Positions 21,651 through 33,106 of a stretch of 64,000 nt of DNA are shown here, one piece after another. The translations under genes and the position numbers were made by a program. The notes beneath the pieces were generated by a model, which ran no database searches, had not been told where the DNA came from, and saw only the letters and a program-made list of their open reading frames with translations. The stretch's first letter is position 1. The number at the start of each line of letters is the position of its first letter. This DNA comes from Mimachlamys varia (taxonomy: Eukaryota; Mollusca; Bivalvia; Pectinida; Pectinidae). Location: the NCBI GenBank assembly GCA_947623455.1, contig OX392534.1, positions 35,345,426 through 35,409,425 on the forward strand. The letters run 5' to 3'.

Positions 21651-23250
21651 TTCCGTGAAACCAGTCCAACATCATCCCAGGAAATTAAAGTGCCTGATGC
21701 GCTTAAGAAAGATCTGAGGAAGGAGGCTGGTTGATGAAGGTAAACACCCCAACCGATTGGATTAGCAGTATGGTAATTGTCTGCAAATCATCTGGTAAAC
21801 TTAGGGTGTACATCGACCCAAAAGACCTCAACAGCGCAATTAAGAGGTCACACTATCCGATGACAACTGTGGAGGACATTCTACCCAATCTTGCGAAAGT
21901 GAAGGTTTTCAATGTACTTTACGCAAAGGACGGTTTCTGGCACGTCAAGTTTGATACCCCAAGTAGCTACCTTACCACATTTTGGACCCCGTTCGGACGC
22001 TATCAATGGTTACGAATGCCCTTTGGGAATTTTGCAGGGTCAGAGGTCATTGTGGATGATATCCTAGTCTACAGCAGTGGAGACTCAATGGAAGAGGCAA
22101 TACATGACCATGATGAGAACTTGCGGCATGTACTCGAGCGAGCAAGATCAGTCGGCATTAAGCTGAACCGTGAAAAACTCAAGTTACGACAGACAGAGGT
22201 ACGGTACATGGGACATCTCTTAACCTCAGATGGAATCTGTCCGGATCCGGCTAATGTACAAGCCATCACCGAGATGCCGAAACCCACAAACGCGAATGCT
22301 GTACAACGCTTTGCTGGATTTTTTACATACTTAGCAAAATCTGTACCACATCTGTCTGCAACCATTGAGCCACTTTGTTACATGTCTGAAGACTAAGGAC
22401 GCAGTCTGGAGCTGGCAATCGCAACAGGAGGACGCATTCCAAAATGTGAAACAGATCACAAATCAGCCCGTCTTGAAATATTATGATATCCACAAGGAGG
22501 TGACAATACAGTATGACGCCAGTGAGGTAGGACTTGGAGCAGCACTGCTGCAGGCGGCCTTACCAGTAAAGCAGAGATACGCTCAAATCGAAAAGGAGTG
22601 CCTGGCAATAGTATTTGCATGCGAGCGATTCGAGTAGTATACTAGGCAGGGAACTCGTGACGGTGTGCTCAGACCACAAACCCCTGGAGAGCATCTTCAA
22701 AAAATCTTTGAAAGCAGCACCAAAGCGGCTACAGAGGATGTTGCTATGTTTACAAGCGTACACCCTGAAGGTAGAATACACAAAAGGAAAGGAAATGTAT
22801 GTGGCAGAAACCCTTTCGCAGGCATACTTACCCCTCCAGAGCCCAACAGACTCTAGTGAGTGTAGGATGGAATACGAGCAGATCAATTTCACCAAATCAT
22901 TAAATAACAGCGAGCCCAGACTTCAGCAAAACCAGACACACAGAGAACAGGACATGTGTCTGCAGACCCTAAAATCTGTAATCCTGTCAGGTTGGCCGGA
23001 TATGAAGGAAGTGATACCGGTCACAATAAGAGAGTACTGGAACTTTAGAGAAGTGCATAACAGAATTCTGTTCAAAGGAAGAAGAGTTGTAATTTCGAAG
23101 CTGCTGCGCAAGGAAATGTTGACCAAAATACACTCGAGCCACCAGGGAGTTGCATCGTCTTTGAGGAAGGCCCGTGAAGCATTGCTCTGGCCAAACATGG
23201 GAAATGAAATTAGTTATCATGTCCAGCAGTGTGGGACCTGCTGCGAGTAG
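21651..23250 (+). pseudogene. Defective Ty3/Gypsy pol, copy 1 (RT, RNase H, integrase zinc domain)
   Basis: The frame at 21731-22396 covers RT: TDWISSMV, LRVYIDPKDLN, RMPFGN, then DDILVY, and the thumb YMGHLLTSDG. Between RMPFGN and DDILVY about 30 residues that normally hold the SAPEEFQ-type helix are missing, so the RT core is incomplete. RNase H follows in two shifted frames (22365-22637 and 22615-23250), with YDASEVGLGAALLQ and a VCSDHKPLESIF segment. The last frame ends in the integrase HHCC zinc-binding domain (IHSSHQGV ... QCGTCC). No integrase core, LTR or gag is attached. The YR element starts about 240 bp downstream. Confidence 0.85.
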
Positions 23251-23329
23251 CATGGGGAAAAGTTGCAGTGGATCAGTCCCTATATTGGTTAAAGGTTACT
23301 CTATCTATACTATGTGTGATTGGACTCTA

Positions 23330-23487
23330 AAATTTATATTATACTGAAGTACTAACAGAAGGAAATTTTATATTACTGGCACAGATATAGCAGAGAAAGT
23401 TTGAGAAAAATAAAGGAGAAATATTAGCTAGTTTTTCAAACAGATGGTTTGCTAAAATGCCTCTTTTTAAAAGAGACTTGAAATAAA
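23330..23487. repeat. 158-bp repeat shared by the two Gypsy pol copies
   Basis: Nearly identical to 43503-43662. It follows the Gypsy pol in both places, so it is probably part of that element. It ends in GACTTGAAATAAAAA where the YR element begins. Confidence 0.75.
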
Positions 23488-23684
23488 AAAATAAAGAGTT
23501 TATGTAATAGACGATTTTTTACACGATTCGTATTTCCCGCGTTCAATGATATTTATTTAATATTTGATTAGCTAATCATGTCACGTGATTTGACTTGACC
23601 CATGAGTCTGCGCACAAGCCATTTCAGGCTGACAGAAAAAATTTTCAGACGCCATTTTAATTTCATCAAAATATTTGTTTTTTC
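23488..23684. repeat. A1 split direct repeat
   Basis: About 197 bp, from AATAAAGAGTTTATG to ATATTTGTTTTTTC. Matches A2 at 37608-37806; differences include TTAGCTAATC against TTGGCTGATC. Confidence 0.8.
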
Positions 23685-23823
23685 TATTTGAAAATTACGT
23701 TTATTTCAAGAGTTTCAAACTTATCCATGAAGTAGAGTTTGCGGTTCACACCACCGTTGATTTCCGGGTAAGTGTTGTTTATTTGCTACGGTTGCTTACA
23801 CAAATAATCAGGTCACTAGGACA

Positions 23824-24396
23824 ATGCCTGACCCAGGTCATGTCTTGGTGCTCGGCCACAGTTTTATTGCCCGCCTGGAAAAATATATCCATGAATCCCC
23901 ATCGCGTGTGCATTTCGGTTTGTACAATGATAAAGTCGATTTAATTGGTATTCCTGGCGCAGATATGGCACGTGTAGTTTCTCGTTTTCGTCGCATCCCC
24001 CTGTCAGCTTACCAGGTTGTTTGTTTACAATGCGGTGGTAATTATCTCAGTAGGCCGCACGGTACGCCTGAACGGGTCGTCGCGTCAATCGTCGACTTTG
24101 TACGCGGTCTGTTAATTCAGGGGATTCGTCAAGTGAGCGTTTGTCAATTATTTCGCCGTGAACGGACTCGTCGTCACAAAGGGGATGTTTCGGTGAGGGT
24201 TTATAATGAACGGGTGGCCGAGGCCAATGACTTGCTGTTTCGTTGTCTCGATTTCCCGGGTGTGGCTTTTTGGAGGCATACGCGGGAGATATGGGACGAA
24301 ATTGAGTTACTGGGTCCAGACGGCGTTCATTTTCAGCAAATGAAACCTTACTACAGGTCTGTTAAAAGCTGTATTATACACGCTCTGGCTGAGTGA
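23824..24396 (+). CDS. SGNH/GDSL-type hydrolase of the YR element
   Basis: An intact 190-residue frame. Near the start LVLGHSFIARL carries a Ser (residue 13) in the place of the GDS block; GGNYL in the middle matches the block with the oxyanion Asn; PDGVHF near the end supplies the Asp166-x2-His169 pair. The Ser-Asp-His set is thus complete. Esterase-like domains of this fold are known in some Ngaro, CR1 and other retroelements, where their role is unsettled (lipid or acetyl-ester cleavage is suggested). Here it is the first gene, between A1 and gag; I would have expected such an ORF nearer the 3' end. A GTAAGT donor-like site at 23768 could splice a leader to it. No signal peptide or membrane segment is seen. 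Confidence 0.75.
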   Translation: MPDPGHVLVLGHSFIARLEKYIHESPSRVHFGLYNDKVDLIGIPGADMARVVSRFRRIPLSAYQVVCLQCGGNYLSRPHGTPERVVASIVDFVRGLLIQGIRQVSVCQLFRRERTRRHKGDVSVRVYNERVAEANDLLFRCLDFPGVAFWRHTREIWDEIELLGPDGVHFQQMKPYYRSVKSCIIHALAE

Positions 24397-25339
24397 TTGA
24401 AAAGAATATAAAGGTGTTGTCTCCCTTGGCAAAGTACAAAATTCTGGTTACATTTATTACGAGTTGCCTCCCTTACTCCTATCAGTTTTCAGGTTCACAT
24501 ATATATATATATAATACTTTGTTTATTGAACACTTGTTCCTTTCTTGTAAACCTATTATACACAGATTGCCTTGCCTCGTCGATAATCTTTGCATTATAT
24601 TTATTGAATTCATTATATTAATGGTTTTGGACTATAAGGAGGTATATATATTCCCAAAATTGTAAACATTTACATTAATATACATTTTCTATTTACAAAA
24701 TGCAGTCAAACTGACATTAAAAGGCTCTAAGCCCAATCTGTGGTATTCATTAATCTATTTATATTGTCAAATAATCTAGATTGTACTGACAGGGAAGTTG
24801 TTCACTTTTCATAACATACAAAATTCAAGCAATTTATATATATATAATTATCTTATGTAATTTATAATGAGGAATGAATAATGAGTATTTCAAATGGTAT
24901 TGTACACAGCTACCTGGGGCTTTGCTAGTTTCTGACTGGCATATACGCCATATATCTGTTTCGGCAGAGGTGTAAACCCTAGGTTGCTTTGTGGTGTACC
25001 CGCGTAATTTATTTAATTATACATTTCAACGTAAGTAGTTGCCTGAGTGCCCGCAGATTTAGTTGCCTTTGTGCCCGCGTTACATGTGTATTTGCCTATG
25101 TGCCCGCGAATATTAAAATTTTGACTAAACTTTGGCATTTGCTTTAAAGCTCGCATCTTTACATGTTTTTTTTTTTTTACTACTATTTTGATATTTTGGT
25201 TCTGACTTTGTGCCATGCCCAATGGAGTCAAAAAACTACAGGGATATAATTTGTATTTGTTTGTTTTAGTTTACATAATCTGGTGCTGGCCACAATTTTA
25301 TATATTTTACAGACTCATAACTTGGCATGTGAGATCATC
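24397..25339. other. Hydrolase-gag spacer with a short GTGCCCGCG repeat
   Basis: No gene is recognised. At 24983-25110 a TTGCCT..GTGCCCGCG motif appears about four times at 25-60-bp spacing, which could be a packaging or regulatory signal of the YR element. AT-rich on both sides. Confidence 0.45.
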
Positions 25340-26527
25340 ATGCCCCCCAAGAGGCAGGCAGCACTTCAAAATCCTTATGTGGCTAATGGGTCAAAAAAGA
25401 GGAGGTCCGGTGCCGGTCCAATTCGACAGGTCCCCGAAGAGGCCCCCGAGGAGGTCCCCTCGCAGCCTACATCTGCAGTGACATCTTGTAGTTCCACAAA
25501 TGAAGGTGTGACTTTATCCTCAACACAGCTACAGGGCCTCATACGGGAAGCCTTTGAGGCAGGCATTAAGGAGGCACGTACAAACCACAGAGCCTCGAAT
25601 GTCGAACAACCAGATGCCAGGCCCCCTACTCCACAAATACCACCAGTGGTTGCGGCAGCAATTGAAGAAGCCATACCCCCTGCTCCCACCTCAGCGCCGG
25701 ACAGAGCTATGCCAGGACATTCAACCACAGCTGCTATTGGTGAGGGCATTATTCCGGCAAACACATTGCAATTCGCTGACGACATGACAGCAGAAGACAA
25801 TTCAGGACAATTTATGTCCCAATCTCTACCACTCCATTTCATGGTATCTGACAGTGTTCGTCAAAAAATTTTGGCTGACAAATTTGTTGATATGGCAACG
25901 CTGACAGACAAAGACACTGACGGGACAATGACTATGGTCATAAACACCAAGGATGACCAGCCCTCCTTCCAGCTAAAAAAATCCGGACAGACAAAAACCC
26001 TATCCATCGACGAGTGGACAAACAATTTCAATATATATATAGCTGTTTTGTGTAGTATTGATGCAAATAAAGAGGCCTTCCCTAGTTTACTGAAATATCT
26101 GTCCATGGTAAGACATCTCGCCTCAAAGAACGCCGACTGGCGTTATTACGATAAAAATTTCCGAATGTTAATGGCCAACCCAGCATGTTCTGTGCGTTGG
26201 AATGAATGTCAAATGGAGCTGTGGCAAGAAGCAATGTCGCATCGGGCTACCCCGAACAATTCGAACACCATGATTTGTTACCGTTTCGGACGTGGTGAAC
26301 ATTGCGGAGGTTGCAAATTCCTACATAAATGTGGTATCTGTGGGGCAAAACATGCCAGCAGCGCGTGTCCTGTTATGGGCTTTAATAGTCCCCAGACTTC
26401 TCAGTCAAATTTTCGTCCCCCCAACTTTCGCTTCCGAGGACCACGATTTGGTCCAAGATTTGGCCATCAACAAACATTCCAAAATCGGGGACATCAACGC
26501 GGAAATCGCTGGCGTTTCGGACAGTAA
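25340..26527 (+). CDS. Gag-like protein of the YR element
   Basis: Starting at MPPKRQAALQNPY (25340; an upstream ATG at 25283 gives a less plausible hydrophobic leader) the frame codes 395 residues. The first part is rich in Pro, Ala, Glu and Ser. A globular middle follows (SLPLHFMVSDSVRQKILADK to RWNECQMELWQEA). Then comes a Cys/His cluster (CYRFGRGEHCGGCKFLHKC and CGICGAKHASSACP) that can form one or two zinc knuckles. The tail is a FRFRGPRFGPRFG-type RG/FG-rich, probably RNA-binding, stretch. The RT frame overlaps its 3' end by up to 236 nt in the +1 frame. The frame is intact, unlike the other core genes of this copy. Confidence 0.75.
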   Translation: MPPKRQAALQNPYVANGSKKRRSGAGPIRQVPEEAPEEVPSQPTSAVTSCSSTNEGVTLSSTQLQGLIREAFEAGIKEARTNHRASNVEQPDARPPTPQIPPVVAAAIEEAIPPAPTSAPDRAMPGHSTTAAIGEGIIPANTLQFADDMTAEDNSGQFMSQSLPLHFMVSDSVRQKILADKFVDMATLTDKDTDGTMTMVINTKDDQPSFQLKKSGQTKTLSIDEWTNNFNIYIAVLCSIDANKEAFPSLLKYLSMVRHLASKNADWRYYDKNFRMLMANPACSVRWNECQMELWQEAMSHRATPNNSNTMICYRFGRGEHCGGCKFLHKCGICGAKHASSACPVMGFNSPQTSQSNFRPPNFRFRGPRFGPRFGHQQTFQNRGHQRGNRWRFGQ

Positions 26528-26859
26528 AATCACAACACTCATTGATCCTGCTATTTTAGCAGAAGCGCTACAAGGTTATGACCAAGGGAAGGCCTCTTAT
26601 TTGATTGATGGTTTTACTGTTGGCTTTAAGTTTCACTTTCAAGGTGAGGCATCTCAAAAATTCTGCAATAACCTGATATCAACAAAAGATAACCCAGAGG
26701 TTGTTGACCAAAAAATTGCCAAAGAATTAAAAGCCGGTCGTATTGCCGGCCCATTCTCGAGTCCACCATTTCCCACTTTCACTTTGAGCCCATTAGGTGT
26801 AGTTCCAAAAAAAGAACCGAATAAATTCAGACTTATTCATCACCTTAGTTACCCAGAAG
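26292..26859 (+). pseudogene. 5' part of the YR-element RT, cut by the nested TIR element
   Basis: In the +1 frame relative to gag. The convincing part begins about 26500 with DSKITTLIDPAILAEAL, then LIDGFTVGFKFHF, NPEVVDQKIAKELKAGRIAG, and PLGVVPKKEPNKFRLIHHLS, the start of the RT fingers. At 26859 the frame is broken after YPE by the inserted element. It resumes at 33972, where the codons of the target site (AGAAG) are restored after removing one duplicate. Confidence 0.8.
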
Positions 26860-27565
26860 CAGGGCTCACCCTGGACCAAAAAATTTAGTAGCCAAAAAAA
26901 ATAGCCAAGTGTGATTTTCAATAGCCATTTTTTTCTAAGTAGTCTTTTTTCTCGCGGCCTTTATTCGTCGTTGGCTCGTCGTCTCTCCAAATGCTATTAC
27001 ATTCAATACCTAAAAGTTAACCATTACATTATTTTAATTAAGATAGAGGCTTACTGTACATACTGATCTTATTTTTAGAATTCATACTTTCAGATAATGG
27101 CTATAACTTTGAAGAAACAAAGCCACAACATATATGAATACCAAATACTTTATTTTCACATTTAGCAATAAATAACATCAATATTGACAGTGAAAATCAG
27201 CACTTTCATTTCAGATCAGAATCCATCAGTTGCTCAAGATCATATCAGAGATGCACAAATCTTTCATTATGATTGGTTAATTTGCTCAAGTATTAAACTG
27301 GCATATTATGTGACATTTTCTGGAAAAGTCACAGAAATACATATAATTCTGCATTTTATATCATGAACTTTGTTGACAGATTTACACTAAGTTGTTGAGT
27401 TTTTAAACTGTCCATTTAGCATCTCTCAATGTATTACATTTTGTTGTTGCCCTCTTTATTGTCTCATTGTGGTTCTGTGACTGTTGTCACCTGTAAATTC
27501 AACGAAAATAGTATTCAGTGATACTGAAGACGAGATAAAAAATACATATTTCATCTAATTTCATG

Positions 27566-27731
27566 CGCCAGTAGATGTATAGACCGGAGTTAGTCCGGCC
27601 GTACTCCGGCTATTAGTATGTACCCTTTGTTGTTCCGGCTATTAGTATGTACCTATGTTTGTTCCACTTCCGTTATAAAGTTTCACACCACGAGTTGTGT
27701 TGCGGTTGTATGTTGTTCTCTTATACTGGCG
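27566..27731 (+). repeat. 5' LTR (166 bp)
   Basis: Identical by eye to 32941-33106. Contains a hairpin (ACCGGAGTTAGTCCGGC region) and two copies of CCGGCTATTAGTATGTACC. Confidence 0.9.
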
Positions 27732-27751
27732 TGGTGGCAGCAGGATTCGAT
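27732..27751 (+). promoter_or_regulatory. tRNA primer-binding site of the LTR element
   Basis: TGGTGGCAGCAGGATTCGAT lies directly after the 5' LTR. It begins with TGG and would pair with a tRNA 3' end that terminates in CCA, over about 18 nt. I do not assign the tRNA. Confidence 0.75.
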
Positions 27752-27877
27752 CCTACGTTCTCTATCGACAAACAGATGGAAAAAACAGTGTAGGTGTAAC
27801 TCATTTTCTAAGACAATCGCAGCGTAATTAACTATTACCCAGGTCACAAGCGTGGATGTGTTAGCGGCCAGACGAAA

Positions 27878-30800
27878 ATGGCGAATACTCACAGGGCACC
27901 AAAACAATGGTGTTTAAGCAAGGTGGAGACTGTAAACTCATTTGAAAATTGGAAACAAAACCTTATTTACACTCTCTCGCTAGATCCACACTTCGCCCCA
28001 TTTCTTGTTGATGGAATACAATGGCAAAAAAAATCTAGAGACACGCCCCACAGGGGTTTCACAAATGACGGGGAAGGGGTCCCCGAGGCCCGTAGGCGAA
28101 CGCGAGAACAGAAAGTCAACATGTTGGATCTTATGCTAGGTCAGATCGCAAACTATTGCCCTATTATTTCCCGTAGTACAATAGTTAAGAACTCAACGTC
28201 ATTAGAAAAAATTTGGCAAACTATCAGACTACATTTTGGTTTCCAATCAACTGGAGCACATTTCATCGACTTTTCTGCAATAAAACTCCAACCAAATGAA
28301 AGACCTGAAGACCTGTTCCAAAGAATAATGGCCTTTATTGAGGATAATTTACTCCGGAGAGATATGGGGATCACCCACCATGGTGCGGAATTACAAGAAG
28401 ACGAAGAACTTACTCCCACATTGGAAAATATGGCGGTGCTGACGTGGCTTCGTTTGATAAATACCGAGTTACCCAGACTAGTCAAGCAACGCTATGGTAC
28501 CGAACTCCGTACGAGATCACTCGCTTCAATCAAACCAGAGATATCACAGGCATTGGACTCATTATTAGATGAGATTAGAACTAGCGAAGACGCGAAAGCC
28601 ATGAGAGCTGCTATATCAAACCCTCGCTTCCCCATGAAGCCCAATCGCTCTCTACCTCAGCGAACATCTAACTCCAAAGTGTGTCCCTTATGTAAGGAAG
28701 CTGGTCGCCCTGACTATCACTTCCTAAGTAAGTGTACCTTCCTCCCCTCACACGACCGGAAGTACCTTGCCAAGGCCCGCATCATCACAGGCTCAGATGA
28801 CATGTCCGATGATGAAGAGAATGAAACATCCGATAACCATGACGCAGATACTTCTACAATCAACAGGGTGCAAATTCGCCAATCTCCATATATAGACACC
28901 TTTTATCATCACCACACTGTACGCCTTACAATTGACAGCGGTGCAACAGGCAATATGATTCGTTCTTCCGTTGCGGCCAGTTTGAGTGCACCAATCAAAA
29001 ACACATCGCAATCTGCTCACCAAGCTGACGGCCTTTCCCCTTTACATGTTACTGGTGAGACTAGAATATCTTTCCACCATAATGGCCACACTCTCTACTT
29101 CGAAGGACTCGTAGTTGACAACCTGGACACGGACGTGTTAGCAGGAATCCCGTTCATGGAGAAAAACGACATTTCAATTCGTCCTGCCCGACATGAAATC
29201 AGTATAGCGGGAAAAGATATTTATAAATATGGCCCGCTTTCGCAGGACAATGACAAACCTGTGGTGCGTAGAGCACATGTTCTTAGAGCCCCAGTCTCTG
29301 AAACCACTACCATATGGCCTGGCGAATTCATTGAAGTCAAACTACCGACAGATATTGCACCTGCTGACGACATATTTTCTATTGAGTCACACCAACCAAA
29401 TGAGATGGCTGGATGTTCCTGGCCTCCGCCTTCGCTAGTGTCGAGCGTATCTGGAAACATAAGGATTCCCAATCTGACTACTGAGCCTCAAACTATCAAA
29501 AGGAACTCTCACTTTTGCAAGGTCCGGTCAACCTTCTCACCCGATAATACAGGGCCCAAATCTGAAGACTACACGCCGGTCGAACGACATCAGCCTATTA
29601 CTACTAAGAGTCACACCAAGTACTCCGACAATGTCCGCCTTGATCCAGACAACATCTTGTCAGAGGAGGTCAGCTCACAGTTCAAGGACATATTGCATAA
29701 ATACGATAATGTCTTCAATCCGACATTTTCAGGATACAATGGTGCCGTTGGACCACTCAAAGCAAGGGTTAACATGGGTCCCGTACAACCACCACAGCGC
29801 AAGGGTAGAATGCCACAATACGCCAAAAATCAACTCAACCAGCTTCAAGAAAAGTTTGACGAGCTTGAGAGCATAGGTGTGTTCCGTCGTCCAGAAGATA
29901 TTGGTGTTGACGTAGAGTATGTTAACCCATCCTTCCTCATAAAGAAACAGAGTGGTGGCTTCCGCTTAGTAACAGCCTTTGCCGATGTGGGTAGGTATAC
30001 CAAACCCCAACCATCTCTCATGCCTGATGTGGACTCTACCCTGAGACAGATAGCTCAGTGGAATTATATTGCCATCACCGACCTCACCAAATCATTCTAT
30101 CAAATCCCCCTATCAAAGGACTCCCAAAAGTATTGTGGCGTGGTCACACCATATCGTGGTGTCCGAGTCTATGTACGATCAGCGATGGGAATGCCCGGCT
30201 CCGAGACTGCCTTAGAAGAGCTGACATGCCGCGTGTTGGGACACCTTGTCCAAGAAGGTACTGTTGCCAAAGTAGCTGATGACCTCTATTGCGGTGGCAG
30301 CACTAGCGAAGAACTCCTGTCCAACTTTTCACAGCTACTTGAAGCAGTTAACAAGTCCGGTCTACACTTGTCTTCATCTAAGACGGTTATCGCTCCCAAG
30401 GAGACAACTATTCTCGGATGGAAATGGCGTCAAGGAACAATTCAAGCCTGCGCGCATCGCATCGCTTCCCTCGCCTCGTGCCAACCCCCAGCCACTGTGT
30501 CATCATTAAGATCATTCATAGGCGCGTACAAAGTACTAGGACGTGTCATCAAAGATTGTTCGAGGCTACTCTCTCCATTCGATGACATGACTGCCGGTCG
30601 GGAATCGAAGGATTCCATTACCTGGTCTGATGACCTTCTGGCGTCGTTCCGAAAAGCTCAAACAGCACTATCATCTCATCAGGCCATAACACTTCCGCGG
30701 TCAACAGACCAGCTGTGGATAGTTACAGATGGTGCCCTAAAAAGCAAAGGCCTGGGCGCTACTCTGTACACAAGCCGCAAGAATAAAGTCCTACTTGCTG

Positions 30801-32704
30801 GATTCTTCAGTGCCAAACTACGCAAGAATCAAAACACATGGATTCCCTGTGAAATCGAGGCACTGTCAATTGCTGCTGCTGTCAAGCACTTTAGCCCCTA
30901 CATTATCCAGTCGACAACCAGGACATGCATACTTACCGACAGCAAACCATGTGTACAAGCACACGAGAAGCTGTGCAGGGGCGAATTTTCTGCCAGCCCA
31001 CGCGTGTCTACGTTTCTGTCAACAGCTAGCCGGTACCATGTATCAATTCGACATGTAGCTGGAGCAGCTATCCTTCCATCCGACTTCTCAAGTCGCAATG
31101 CTCCAGAGTGCGAAGACCCGACCTGCCAAATTTGTGCCTTCGTGCAGCTCACGGAAGGCTGTGTTGTGAGGCACGTAACCACTCAGGATGTGTTAAATGG
31201 GTCTGTCAAACTCCCATTCACCAGTAGACCGGCGTGGACCACAATCCAGGGAGAATGCCCAGACCTAAGACGCACACATGCGCACTTAAAACAGGGAACA
31301 CGCCCATCCAAAAAACTCACCAACATCAAGGACGTTAAACGGTACCTGCAGGTCGCTTCCGTCGCAAATGATGGCTTGTTGGTTGTCAAGAAGGACATCC
31401 CATTCCAACCTCGGCGTGAATGCATCATCGTCCCCCGCAATGTCTTGGAAGGCTTACTGACTTCTCTTCATGTCAAGTTGGACCACCCATCAAATCACCA
31501 ACTCAAAACAGTGGTCCATCGCTATTTTCATGCTCTTGATATGGACAAAGCAGTTGAGAGTATCACCAAGGGCTGTCATCAGTGCGCATCTCTTCAAACC
31601 GTCCAACACTGTGTACAGGAGCAGAGCTCAAGTGAGCCCCCTGATAAAGTTGGATTCTTATTCGCCGCTGATATACTTAAACGTGAGCGGCAACTCATCC
31701 TCGTAGTTCGCGAGTGTGTTACATCATATACAGTGACTTCAATGTTAGATGACGAACGAAAAGAATCTGTACGAGACGGCTTAGTTCAACTATGCTTGGG
31801 ACTGCACCCTCTTGATGGACCGTATGCTGTAATACGAACAGATGGTGCTCCTGGGTTCGCATCACTTGTGAACGACGAGTGTCTAACCCGCCATCGGCTA
31901 CATGTCGAAATCGGTCGCAGTAAAAATCCTAACAAAAACCCAGTAGCAGAAAGAGCTATTCAGGAGCTCGAGAACGAAATCCTTCATCAGGACCCTACTT
32001 GCAGAGCTGTAACCCCACTATTGCTCTCTTTAGCCACTGCTCGCATGAATACTCGTATAAGGAATAGAGGGTTATCCGCTCGTGAAATGTGGACACAGCG
32101 TGATCAGTTCTCGCATCAGCAACTAAAGTTCGATGATCACAATCTTATCATGTGCCAACACGATCTGAAAATCGCGAATCACCCACATAGTGAAAAGTCC
32201 AAAGCACCATCCAACCGTTCACCCACATCTGCTCATAGTTCAGTAGGTGATCTTGTATACCTTCACAGTGACCGTAACAAATCCAGTGCGCGGGACCGGT
32301 ATTTAGTCGTCTCCAATGATGGCCATTGGCGTAACATTTGCAAATTTGCTGGTTCTCAGCTACGACGTACATCATACCGTGTAAAGGACTCCGACCTCTT
32401 CAAAGTACCTCCAACGACGCTACAACTTGATCATAGAGAAAATTTCTCCGAGAACGGAGATGGATCGTCAGGGGAGGATGATACAGAGACCTCTCAAGAA
32501 TACCATCCTCATCAGCTTCCTCCCAACGGTGATTCCATGATCAATGAACTGCCACAACCTGAACAACCTCCTGACATACCGTCCATTATTTCAGACTTAC
32601 CTACCGTTATGCAGACAGACAAATCTAGTGAACCCCCAGTACACCCTACCAGACCACAACGACCACGGGCACCCCCAAAATGGATGGATGACTATGTTAC
32701 TTAA
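27878..32704 (+). CDS. Gag-Pol polyprotein of the LTR retrotransposon (1608 aa)
   Basis: One uninterrupted frame. Residues 1-250 are a gag-like helical domain ([34 protein letters not shown]), followed by a single Cys/His knuckle-like motif ([18 protein letters not shown]). Near residue 350 is the aspartic protease DSGATGN. The RT has [14 protein letters not shown], the [14 protein letters not shown] box and the active-site VADDLYCGG. RNase H follows ([37 protein letters not shown]). The integrase has an H-x-H...C-x2-C zinc region ([13 protein letters not shown] ... CHQC) and a D,D35E core: Asp in AADI, Asp in RTDGAPGF and, 35 residues on, Glu in VAERAIQE. Domain order fits Ty3/Gypsy (and BEL/Pao). 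The RT box style is unusual and I do not assign a clade. A frame this long with matched LTRs suggests an active or recently active element. Confidence 0.9.
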   Translation: MANTHRAPKQWCLSKVETVNSFENWKQNLIYTLSLDPHFAPFLVDGIQWQKKSRDTPHRGFTNDGEGVPEARRRTREQKVNMLDLMLGQIANYCPIISRSTIVKNSTSLEKIWQTIRLHFGFQSTGAHFIDFSAIKLQPNERPEDLFQRIMAFIEDNLLRRDMGITHHGAELQEDEELTPTLENMAVLTWLRLINTELPRLVKQRYGTELRTRSLASIKPEISQALDSLLDEIRTSEDAKAMRAAISNPRFPMKPNRSLPQRTSNSKVCPLCKEAGRPDYHFLSKCTFLPSHDRKYLAKARIITGSDDMSDDEENETSDNHDADTSTINRVQIRQSPYIDTFYHHHTVRLTIDSGATGNMIRSSVAASLSAPIKNTSQSAHQADGLSPLHVTGETRISFHHNGHTLYFEGLVVDNLDTDVLAGIPFMEKNDISIRPARHEISIAGKDIYKYGPLSQDNDKPVVRRAHVLRAPVSETTTIWPGEFIEVKLPTDIAPADDIFSIESHQPNEMAGCSWPPPSLVSSVSGNIRIPNLTTEPQTIKRNSHFCKVRSTFSPDNTGPKSEDYTPVERHQPITTKSHTKYSDNVRLDPDNILSEEVSSQFKDILHKYDNVFNPTFSGYNGAVGPLKARVNMGPVQPPQRKGRMPQYAKNQLNQLQEKFDELESIGVFRRPEDIGVDVEYVNPSFLIKKQSGGFRLVTAFADVGRYTKPQPSLMPDVDSTLRQIAQWNYIAITDLTKSFYQIPLSKDSQKYCGVVTPYRGVRVYVRSAMGMPGSETALEELTCRVLGHLVQEGTVAKVADDLYCGGSTSEELLSNFSQLLEAVNKSGLHLSSSKTVIAPKETTILGWKWRQGTIQACAHRIASLASCQPPATVSSLRSFIGAYKVLGRVIKDCSRLLSPFDDMTAGRESKDSITWSDDLLASFRKAQTALSSHQAITLPRSTDQLWIVTDGALKSKGLGATLYTSRKNKVLLAGFFSAKLRKNQNTWIPCEIEALSIAAAVKHFSPYIIQSTTRTCILTDSKPCVQAHEKLCRGEFSASPRVSTFLSTASRYHVSIRHVAGAAILPSDFSSRNAPECEDPTCQICAFVQLTEGCVVRHVTTQDVLNGSVKLPFTSRPAWTTIQGECPDLRRTHAHLKQGTRPSKKLTNIKDVKRYLQVASVANDGLLVVKKDIPFQPRRECIIVPRNVLEGLLTSLHVKLDHPSNHQLKTVVHRYFHALDMDKAVESITKGCHQCASLQTVQHCVQEQSSSEPPDKVGFLFAADILKRERQLILVVRECVTSYTVTSMLDDERKESVRDGLVQLCLGLHPLDGPYAVIRTDGAPGFASLVNDECLTRHRLHVEIGRSKNPNKNPVAERAIQELENEILHQDPTCRAVTPLLLSLATARMNTRIRNRGLSAREMWTQRDQFSHQQLKFDDHNLIMCQHDLKIANHPHSEKSKAPSNRSPTSAHSSVGDLVYLHSDRNKSSARDRYLVVSNDGHWRNICKFAGSQLRRTSYRVKDSDLFKVPPTTLQLDHRENFSENGDGSSGEDDTETSQEYHPHQLPPNGDSMINELPQPEQPPDIPSIISDLPTVMQTDKSSEPPVHPTRPQRPRAPPKWMDDYVT

Positions 32705-32924
32705 ATATATGCGTATATTACCCAGTCATGGTGCTCTCATGACATCTGACTCGTTTAGTGTTTATTGAAGTTTTATAACAATCACAGTACAGTATCAATA
32801 TTCATTTTCGTCATATGCAAGATATGCGTGTGTATGTACAAGGGCAGAATAATCCCTTTCTCCACCTGAGGGCAGTCTACCCTATGACGGTGTCATATTA
32901 GTATGTACAGCTGTTCTTTTTCAA

Positions 32925-32940
32925 TGGAAAAAAGTGGTAG
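32925..32940 (+). promoter_or_regulatory. Polypurine tract of the LTR element
   Basis: GGAAAAAAGTGGTAG immediately before the 3' LTR; the expected plus-strand priming site. Confidence 0.6.
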
Positions 32941-33106
32941 CGCCAGTAGATGTATAGACCGGAGTTAGTCCGGCCGTACTCCGGCTATTAGTATGTACCC
33001 TTTGTTGTTCCGGCTATTAGTATGTACCTATGTTTGTTCCACTTCCGTTATAAAGTTTCACACCACGAGTTGTGTTGCGGTTGTATGTTGTTCTCTTATA
33101 CTGGCG
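32941..33106 (+). repeat. 3' LTR (166 bp)
   Basis: Identical by eye to the 5' LTR, implying very recent insertion. A purine-rich GGAAAAAAGTGGTAG runs into its first base. Confidence 0.9.

Larger units (their letters stand above)
27566..33106 (+). mobile_element. Young, apparently intact LTR retrotransposon, 5541 bp
   Basis: It is flanked by two 166-bp LTRs that read identically. The LTR termini are CGCCAGTA...TACTGGCG, an 8-bp inverted repeat, not the usual TG...CA. A primer-binding site abuts the 5' LTR and a purine-rich tract abuts the 3' LTR. ATG flanks both sides (27563-27565 and 33107-33109), a 3-bp candidate duplication. One long open frame codes gag, protease, RT, RNase H and integrase. 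It inserted into the TIR element at 26860-33966. Confidence 0.9.

Noticed and set aside
27566..33106. Firm assignment of the LTR element to BEL/Pao
   Set aside because: The domain order fits, but the protease, RT and RNase H boxes look at least as much like Ty3/Gypsy, and the termini are unusual for both. Left unassigned.
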